Position numbers and translations under genes: made by a program
Assembly: GCA_017543725.1 (NCBI GenBank)
Contig: JAFYFO010000241.1
Span: 1-11,054, forward strand
Reading direction: 5' to 3'
Length of the DNA: 11,054 nucleotides
Source: Eubacterium sp.
GTDB lineage: Bacteria > Bacillota > Clostridia > Oscillospirales > Acutalibacteraceae
In this document: piece after piece, positions 6,609 to 11,054 of the stretch
Position numbering within the stretch: the first letter of the stretch is position 1
How the letters are laid out: each line of letters begins with the position of its first letter
Notes under the pieces: generated by a model
Told to the model about the DNA's origin: nothing
Databases searched by the model: none
The model's input: the letters and a program-made list of their open reading frames with translations, nothing else

Positions 6609-8322
6609 CGCTGTCCTCCTTTTCAAACTGGGAATAGTATATTTCCCTGTATACCTCGCAGGAGGATAAAAGTTCTTCGTTATTGCCGATACCAACACAT
6701 TCGCCGTCATCAAGAACAATAATTCTGTCTGCGCTGAGCATTGATGAAGCGCGCTGGGAAACAATGAACAAAGTCGGCTTGTAGTCAAGCGCCAAAACCG
6801 CGTTTCTCATTGCTTTTTCTGTTGCAAAATCAAGCGCGGAAGCGCTGTCGTCAAGAATGATGATTTGAGGATTTTTAACAATCGCTCTTGCAACGGAAAG
6901 CCTTTGTTTCTGACCGCCCGAAAGGTTTGCTCCGCCCTGCTCGATAACGGTTTCAAGCCCTTCTTTTTCTTGAAGCGATTCATAAATCTGAGCAATTTTC
7001 AGCGCGCTGATTATTTCTTCATCACTTGCATTTTTATTGCCCCAAAGCATATTATCCCTGACTGTTCCGCTGAAAAGAGCAGCCTTCTGCTCGGCAAATC
7101 CGATTATATTTCTCAATTCTTTTGTTTCATAGGATTTAACATCCCTGCCGTTAACGAAAACAACGCCTTTGCTTGAATCGTAATAGTGAGGAATAAGGTT
7201 AACAAGCGAGGATTTTCCGCTTCCTGTTGAGCCGATTATTCCGATTACTTCGCCCCTGTCCGCATAAAAGGAGATATTTTTAAGGCTTTCCTCCCCTGCG
7301 CCCTTGTATTTGAGAGAAACATTTTCAAAACAAACCGCATGGGAATTTTTAATCCCGCTGTTGTTATTCTTTTCAAGAGTGTTTTGCATATCGAGAACTG
7401 CCGCAAGCCTTGATGAAGAAGCAAAGCCCTTTGTTACGGTTACAATGAGATTTGCAAATTTAACAAGTTCAACAAGAATCTGGCTCATATAGTTATAAAG
7501 CGCGACAACGCTTCCCTGGGAAAGATGGGAAGAATTAACCCTGAGCGCCCCGTAATAGATAAGAGCGATTATTCCGAGGTTAACAATAACATATGTTGCA
7601 GGGTTCATTATTGCCGAAATCCTGCCTGCAACTCTTTGAAGGTGCGCGAGCCACTCGTTTTTTTCTTCAAACTTTTTCAGTTCGTTTTCTTCACTTGTAA
7701 AAGCGCGGATAACCCTTGCTCCGTTGAGATTTTCGCGCGTCAGCAGAGTAACATTATCAAGCGTCTGCTGAACTTCTTTATATTTGGGAACGGTTATTTT
7801 CATAATAACCCATACAACCGCGCTGAGAAGAGCAACAACCAAAAGGAAAATCAGCCCTGCTTTAACATCAATAAACAGCGCCATAACAACCGCTCCTGCA
7901 ACAATGAACGGAGAGCGCAAAAACAAGCGCAAAACCATATTAACGCCGTTTTGCGCCTGATTAACATCCGTTGTTAAGCGGTTAATGAGAGTTGATGTTC
8001 CCGTTTTATCAATTTCGGAATATGAAAAAGACTGAATTTTTTTAAAAAGCGCAAGCCTGAGTTCCGTCGCAAAACCCGTTGCCGCTCTTGCGGCAAAATA
8101 CTGAGCGCTGATTGCCGCCGTCATTCCGACAAGCGCAAGCAAAATAAGGACGAATGTTTTTGAATAAACAACGCTCATATCGCCTTTTCTTATTCCATTG
8201 TCAATAATCGCCGCAACAACAAGCGGAACAATGAGTTCAAAACTCGCCTCCAGCATTTTGAAAAGCGGAGCAAGAACACATTGCCATTTGTAGTTTTTCA
8301 GGTAAATCAATAATTTTTTCAT
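6598..8322 (-). CDS. ABC exporter half-transporter with degenerate ATPase site (TM287-like)
   Basis: This 574-residue protein has six membrane segments (about 15-300) and a nucleotide-binding domain (about 328-565). Walker A is GSTGSGKS (364-371), Q-loop Q412 and signature LSGGQ (467-471, canonical). Walker B is IIILDD (487-492), with Asp492 in place of the catalytic Glu, and the H-loop position is Gln523 (VSQRAS) instead of His. These changes mark the non-hydrolysing site of heterodimeric exporters; the partner downstream supplies the altered LSQGQ to that same site. It is the first gene of the exporter pair. No clear ribosome binding site precedes the ATG at 8322 (the upstream bases are CAATAGATT), although homology of the N-terminal MKKLLIYLKNYKW supports this start. 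A structured repeat ends only about 8 bases upstream. The transported substrate cannot be told from sequence. Confidence 0.92.
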   Translation of the reverse strand: MKKLLIYLKNYKWQCVLAPLFKMLEASFELIVPLVVAAIIDNGIRKGDMSVVYSKTFVLILLALVGMTAAISAQYFAARAATGFATELRLALFKKIQSFSYSEIDKTGTSTLINRLTTDVNQAQNGVNMVLRLFLRSPFIVAGAVVMALFIDVKAGLIFLLVVALLSAVVWVIMKITVPKYKEVQQTLDNVTLLTRENLNGARVIRAFTSEENELKKFEEKNEWLAHLQRVAGRISAIMNPATYVIVNLGIIALIYYGALRVNSSHLSQGSVVALYNYMSQILVELVKFANLIVTVTKGFASSSRLAAVLDMQNTLEKNNNSGIKNSHAVCFENVSLKYKGAGEESLKNISFYADRGEVIGIIGSTGSGKSSLVNLIPHYYDSSKGVVFVNGRDVKSYETKELRNIIGFAEQKAALFSGTVRDNMLWGNKNASDEEIISALKIAQIYESLQEKEGLETVIEQGGANLSGGQKQRLSVARAIVKNPQIIILDDSASALDFATEKAMRNAVLALDYKPTLFIVSQRASSMLSADRIIVLDDGECVGIGNNEELLSSCEVYREIYYSQFEKEDSDEQ

Positions 8323-8330
8323 AATCTATT

Positions 8331-8497
8331 GTTTGAGCGCAGCGAGTAACCGAAATTCGTAATCTCGACCAACGGTTCCCAAAATTTGTTATCGGCTTGG
8401 AGCGCCGACAAATTTTGACCGTTCGGCAGTTCTTATTGTTCGCTTCATCTGCCACTGGCAGCGCTCGCAAACGAACCGTAACTCGTAATTCGTAATT
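8331..8497. repeat. Structured fold-back repeat element between cysK and the ABC exporter
   Basis: This fills the 173-base gap between cysK and the ABC genes. Outer arms GTTTGAGCGC (8331-8340) and GCGCTCGCAAAC (8461-8472) pair apart from a 2-base bulge. Inside is a long imperfect hairpin: AACGGT (8371-8376), CAAAATTTGT (8380-8389) and CGGC (8393-8396) pair with GCCG (8404-8407), ACAAATTTTG (8408-8417) and ACCGTT (8418-8423). This gives 20 paired bases with two 3-base bulges on one side only. A separate palindrome CTGCCA-C-TGGCAG lies at 8449-8461. The cysK-side end is a heptamer array (8477-8497: CGTAACT, CGTAATT, CGTAATT on the plus strand) overlapping the cysK stop codon. ATTCGTAAT recurs in direct orientation at about 8354-8362. 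There is no convincing promoter or coding frame, and it is most easily read as a MITE-like insertion. Confidence 0.7.
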
Positions 8498-9422
8498 AAT
8501 CAAATAACTCCGTGCTGAAATATCTTTCTCCGGTGTCGGGAAGAACGGTTACAACGGTTTTGCCTTTTCCGAGGCGTTTTGCAAGACGGAGCGCGGCGGC
8601 AACATTTGAGCCGCTTGAAATGCCGCACATAATTCCCTCTTCGCTTGCAAGACGGCGCGCGGTTTCAATTGCTTCTTTATCGGAAACAACGCAGATATTA
8701 TCATAAATCTTTGTGTTGAGATTTTCGGGAATAAGTCCGTCGCCGATACCCATCTGAAGATGAGTTCCAACCGAGCCGCCGCTTAAAATAGCCGCGTTTT
8801 CGGGCTCAACCGCCCAGATTCTTATTGAGGGATTCTGCCTTTTAAGAACCTCGCCGATACCGCTGATTGTTCCGCCCGTTCCGACTCCTGAACAAAAACC
8901 GTCTATATCGCAGTTAACCTGCTCTAAGATTTCCGTTGCAGTATAATAGATGTGCGCTTTCGGGTTATCGGGATTATCAAACTGGGAGGGAATGAAAACA
9001 TTCGGGTCTTCGTCCCTCATTTTTTCGGAAAGCGAAATGCACTGAGCAATGCACTCGCCGATATCGCCCGCATCGTGAACAAGAATAACCTCTGCGCCGT
9101 AGTTTTTAATAAGTTTTCTTCTTTCCTCCGAAACGGAATCGGGCATAATTATTTTAACTTTATATCCCATAACAGCGCCGACAAGGGCAATTCCGATTCC
9201 CTGGTTGCCGCTTGTTGGCTCAACGATAATTGAATTTTCGTTTATTCTTCCCTTTTCGGCAGCGCATTTAAGCATATTATAAGCGGTTCTTGTTTTGATT
9301 GAGCCGCCGATATTAACGCCTTCATATTTAACAAAAATCTGAGCCGAATCCTCATCGGGAAGTTTATTGAGCCTTATCATCGGAGTGTGGCCGATTGCGT
9401 CAAGAATTGTGTTGTAAACCAT
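8496..9422 (-). CDS. cysK: Cysteine synthase (O-acetylserine sulfhydrylase, PLP-dependent)
   Basis: This 308-residue fold-type II PLP enzyme is close to the usual length of about 310. It probably makes L-cysteine from O-acetylserine and sulfide in the cytoplasm. Visible motifs are HTPMIRL at 12-18, the PLP-lysine region GGSIKTRTA with Lys43, the substrate loop PTSGNQG (69-75), QFDNPDNPKAH (147-157), the phosphate-binding loop GVGTGGTISG (179-188), SSGSN (269-273), and the C-terminal PDTGERYFST. Two positions depart from the textbook enzyme: SIKTR instead of SVKDR after the PLP lysine, and GNQG instead of GNTG in the substrate loop. I have seen such variants in clostridial cysteine synthases, but a related beta-replacement activity is possible. 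AAGGAA lies 9-10 bases before the ATG. It is divergent from the oxidoreductase, with a promoter at 9480-9508. Its stop codon starts a heptamer repeat. Confidence 0.88.
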   Translation of the reverse strand: MVYNTILDAIGHTPMIRLNKLPDEDSAQIFVKYEGVNIGGSIKTRTAYNMLKCAAEKGRINENSIIVEPTSGNQGIGIALVGAVMGYKVKIIMPDSVSEERRKLIKNYGAEVILVHDAGDIGECIAQCISLSEKMRDEDPNVFIPSQFDNPDNPKAHIYYTATEILEQVNCDIDGFCSGVGTGGTISGIGEVLKRQNPSIRIWAVEPENAAILSGGSVGTHLQMGIGDGLIPENLNTKIYDNICVVSDKEAIETARRLASEEGIMCGISSGSNVAAALRLAKRLGKGKTVVTVLPDTGERYFSTELFD

Positions 9423-9457
9423 AAAAAGAAATTCCTTTTCTATTCAGTATTCTATTA

Positions 9458-9469
9458 AACATATTGATT
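9458..9469 (-). promoter_or_regulatory. Left copy of a 12-base inverted repeat in the divergent promoter region
   Basis: AACATATTGATT here is the exact reverse complement of AATCAATATGTT at 9552-9563. This copy lies just downstream of the predicted cysK transcription start (near 9473). See the finding on a shared operator. Confidence 0.45.
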
Positions 9470-9479
9470 TTCTTATAAT

Positions 9480-9508
9480 AAAATAACTTGAAACAAAAGA
9501 TTTGTCAA
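9480..9508 (-). promoter_or_regulatory. Sigma-A promoter for cysK
   Basis: On the minus strand a consensus TTGACA (9508-9503) and TATTTT (9485-9480) are spaced by 17 bases. The predicted start near 9473 gives a leader of about 50 bases. The leader is too short and unstructured for a T-box or S-box riboswitch, which often control cysteine genes in Firmicutes. Confidence 0.65.
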
Positions 9509-9526
9509 GTGGAATATAAATTGTGC

Positions 9527-9554
9527 TTGCAAATTGAAAATTATATGGTATAAT
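9527..9554 (+). promoter_or_regulatory. Sigma-A promoter for the oxidoreductase (extended -10)
   Basis: TTGCAA (9527-9532) and consensus TATAAT (9549-9554) are spaced by 16 bases, with TGG at 9546-9548 forming an extended -10. The expected start is near 9561, about 26 bases before the ATG at 9587. The promoter of a gene now carrying a nonsense codon thus appears intact. Confidence 0.75.
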
Positions 9555-9563
9555 CAATATGTT
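9552..9563 (+). promoter_or_regulatory. Right copy of the 12-base inverted repeat, over the oxidoreductase -10/start site
   Basis: AATCAATATGTT covers the end of the -10 box and the predicted start site of the oxidoreductase promoter, and is the exact reverse complement of 9458-9469. The position would suit a repressor. Confidence 0.45.
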
Positions 9564-9586
9564 AATCAGTGAGAAGAGGTATTTTT

Positions 9587-10897
9587 ATGGAACAAAAACC
9601 GGTTACGGCGATAATAGTGGGCGCAGGTCACAGAGCATTTGTTTACAGCGAACTTGCTAAAACCAATCCCGAACTGTTAAAAATCGTTGGTGTTGCAGAC
9701 CCGAATCCCGTCAGAAGACAAAAAGCAATGGAATATTTCGGATTCGGAGAGGATATGTGTTTTGAAAGCGCGCAGGAACTTGCCCGCCACGGCAAACTTG
9801 CAGATACGGTTATCAACGGCACAATGGATGAACTCCATCTTGAAACAACTCTTCCCCTTCTTGACGCAGGCTACGATATGCTTCTTGAAAAGCCCTTTGC
9901 GGTTAATGAAGACGAGATGTGGCAGATTGTTGAATGTGCTAAAAAGAACAATTCAAAAGTTATGATTTGCCATGTTCTGCGCTACACCCCTTTCTATTAT
10001 TCAATCAAAGAAAGAGTTGCAAGCGGCGAAATCGGAGATATAATCAATATTCAGACAAGCGAGCATGTTTCCTATCACCATCTTTCAACCTCTTATATAA
10101 GAGGAAAATGGGCTAACTCAGATAAGTGCCACACAAGTATGCTTCTTGCAAAATGCTGCCACGACCTTGATATTATGATGTGGCTTATGAGCGAAACAAA
10201 ACCCTCTCAGATAAGTTCATTCGGCAGCAAATATCAGTTTAAAGAAGAAAACGCACCCGAGGGCGCAGGAACAATCTGTATGAAGGATTGCCCCCTTGTT
10301 GACACCTGCGATTTCTCAACAAAAAGGCTTTATATCGACCATCCCGACCGTTGGGCCTTCTATGTCTGGGATGCGCTTTAGCATCTTCCCAATCCGACCA
10401 TTGAAGATAAAATCGCCCTTATGAAGAGCGATAATCAATATGCAAGATGCATTTATAAGTGCGATAATAATATTGTTGACCATCAGAGCGTTCTTGTTAA
10501 CTTCAAATCAGGCGCAACGGGAACTCATAATATGGTTGGCGGTTCCTCAGAGCCGAGAAGATATATTCATATAATCGGAACAAAGGGCGAAATATTCGGC
10601 AACTTTGAAGAATCAAAGTTCACTGTTTTAAAGATTAACCCCTCACCCGACGCACACCACGAAGAATGTGATGTTGAAGAGGTTGATTTAAGAGTTTCCG
10701 GCGATATGGTTGGCGCATACGGCGGCCACGGCGGCGGCGATGAAAGGCTTGCAGAAGACTTCGTTATGTTCATCAGAGGCGGCAAACCCAGCCTTGCATG
10801 CACATCAATCTTTGATTCAATCGCCGGTCATCTCTGCGTTTATAAAGCCGATAAATCAATGGAAAACGGCGGCGCTCCTCAAAGCGTTGAACTTTGA
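9587..10897 (+). pseudogene. Gfo/Idh/MocA family oxidoreductase interrupted by an in-frame TAG
   Basis: One reading frame of 436 codons plus stop encodes an NAD(P)-dependent sugar/inositol-type dehydrogenase, broken by TAG at 10379-10381 (codon 265). The first part has the Rossmann GAGHRA (12-17), the catalytic EKP (101-103) and CHDLD (191-195). It also has a cysteine cluster C231, C235, C241 (ICMKDCPLVDTC), typical of one Gfo/Idh/MocA subgroup. After the stop the frame continues in phase with HLPNPTIEDKIALMKSDN and VVDHQSV, and ends with GGHGGGDERLAEDF, a normal C-terminal half. No ribosome binding site precedes the internal ATG at 10421, so a separate second protein is unlikely. AAGAGG lies 7 bases before the chosen ATG; a GTG at 9569 is in frame but has no good site. 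No frameshift or deletion accompanies the stop, so it looks recent, or is a base error or read-through. The substrate is unknown. Confidence 0.85.
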
Positions 10898-11054
10898 GAA
10901 TTAAGAGTTAAGAGATAAGAATTAAGAATATCGGGAGGGCTTCGCCCTCACCCAATTATAAAAAAACTATTATCTCATTTATTATCTTTTATCTCTTAAC
11001 TCACGATGATTTTAGATACCGCTTAAATAATAGATAAGAGATAATGACTAATAG
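10898..11054. repeat. Heptamer-array repeat region after the oxidoreductase stop, with inverted arms
   Basis: The non-coding right end begins at the TGA stop (10895-10897). In phase with that stop, 7-base units run TGAGAAT, TAAGAGT, TAAGAGA, TAAGAAT, TAAGAAT (10895-10929), then TCGGG. A hairpin GAGGGC-TTC-GCCCTC follows at 10935-10949, without the T-run a terminator needs. Next come inverse-orientation units TTATCTC (10970-10976), TTATCTT (10982-10988), TTATCTC (10989-10995) and TTAACTC (10996-11002). GAGTTAAGAGATAA (10905-10918) is the exact reverse complement of 10989-11002, so the arrays act as terminal inverted repeats of about 100 bases. A further forward array starts at 11031 (TAGATAA, GAGATAA, TGACTAA) and reaches the window end. 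No gene is seen here. Confidence 0.75.

Noticed and set aside
6609-6788. 60-residue N-terminal extension of the downstream ABC half-transporter
   Set aside because: It overlaps the upstream ABC gene in another frame, resembles nothing, and the AAGGAGG six bases before the ATG at 6608 fixes the start there.
8237-8503. 88-residue minus-strand reading frame spanning the cysK-ABC gap
   Set aside because: It runs through the fold-back repeat and into the ABC gene in the wrong frame, has no ribosome binding site and no recognisable protein content.
9531-9543. AATTGAAAATT in the oxidoreductase promoter as another heptamer array
   Set aside because: It shares an 11-base string with the first array but is not tandemly repeated and lies in the promoter spacer; AT-rich coincidence is enough.
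10379-10381. Genome-wide reassignment of TAG to an amino acid
   Set aside because: Other genes in the window end in TAG at natural C-termini, one directly before a strong terminator.
10421-10897. Second half of the oxidoreductase as an independent 158-residue gene
   Set aside because: It begins mid-domain, has no ribosome binding site and is in the same frame as the first half, separated only by one TAG.
10935-10949. GC hairpin GAGGGC-TTC-GCCCTC as a transcription terminator for the oxidoreductase
   Set aside because: No T-run follows on the plus strand (the next bases are ACCCAATTAT); it belongs to the repeat element.

Overview
The window is low-GC, AT-rich Gram-positive DNA, most likely from a gut-type member of the Clostridia (Oscillospiraceae/Ruminococcaceae-like). 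The grounds are strong AAGGAGG-type ribosome binding sites, sigma-A promoters with extended -10 boxes, a YmfF/YmfH peptidase pair, and small Clostridia-style proteins. This placement is inferred from style and gene content; no rRNA or other taxonomic marker is present.

Layout. At the left edge (1-59, minus) is the start of a probable four-helix-bundle (S23-type) gene. Next come two minus-strand M16 peptidase homologues, ymfF then ymfH in transcription order, with their own promoter at about 2720-2748. Upstream of them is a compact minus-strand cluster of three small uncharacterised proteins (2755-3607). A divergent plus-strand YfcE-type metallophosphoesterase follows (3667-4128); its promoter overlaps the start of the small-gene cluster. 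A strong bidirectional terminator (4135-4166) separates it from a convergent TetR regulator (4165-4731). The TetR gene has its own promoter, with a palindrome over the -10 box. Upstream of tetR on the same strand lies a heterodimeric ABC exporter (4824-8322) whose two halves overlap by 11 bases. Then comes a 173-base intergenic fold-back repeat, then a cysteine synthase (8496-9422). Diverging from cysK is a Gfo/Idh/MocA oxidoreductase (9587-10897) interrupted by one in-frame TAG. The last 157 bases are repeat DNA.

How the parts relate. The two ABC halves form a TM287/288-type asymmetric transporter: the acidic and histidine substitutions in one half and the altered signature motif in the other all fall in the same composite ATP site. 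The TetR gene just downstream is a plausible regulator of the exporter and of itself. cysK and the oxidoreductase share a divergent promoter region carrying a 12-base inverted repeat, one copy at each promoter.

The most notable non-genic signal is a family of 7-base tandem arrays that begin exactly at the stop codons of three unrelated genes (ymfH, cysK, oxidoreductase) and lead into GC-richer, often palindromic sequence. They look like a family of miniature, probably mobile, intergenic elements anchored at gene ends. One precedes the four-helix-bundle gene and one lies between cysK and the ABC exporter. No rRNA, tRNA, CRISPR array or transposase was seen.
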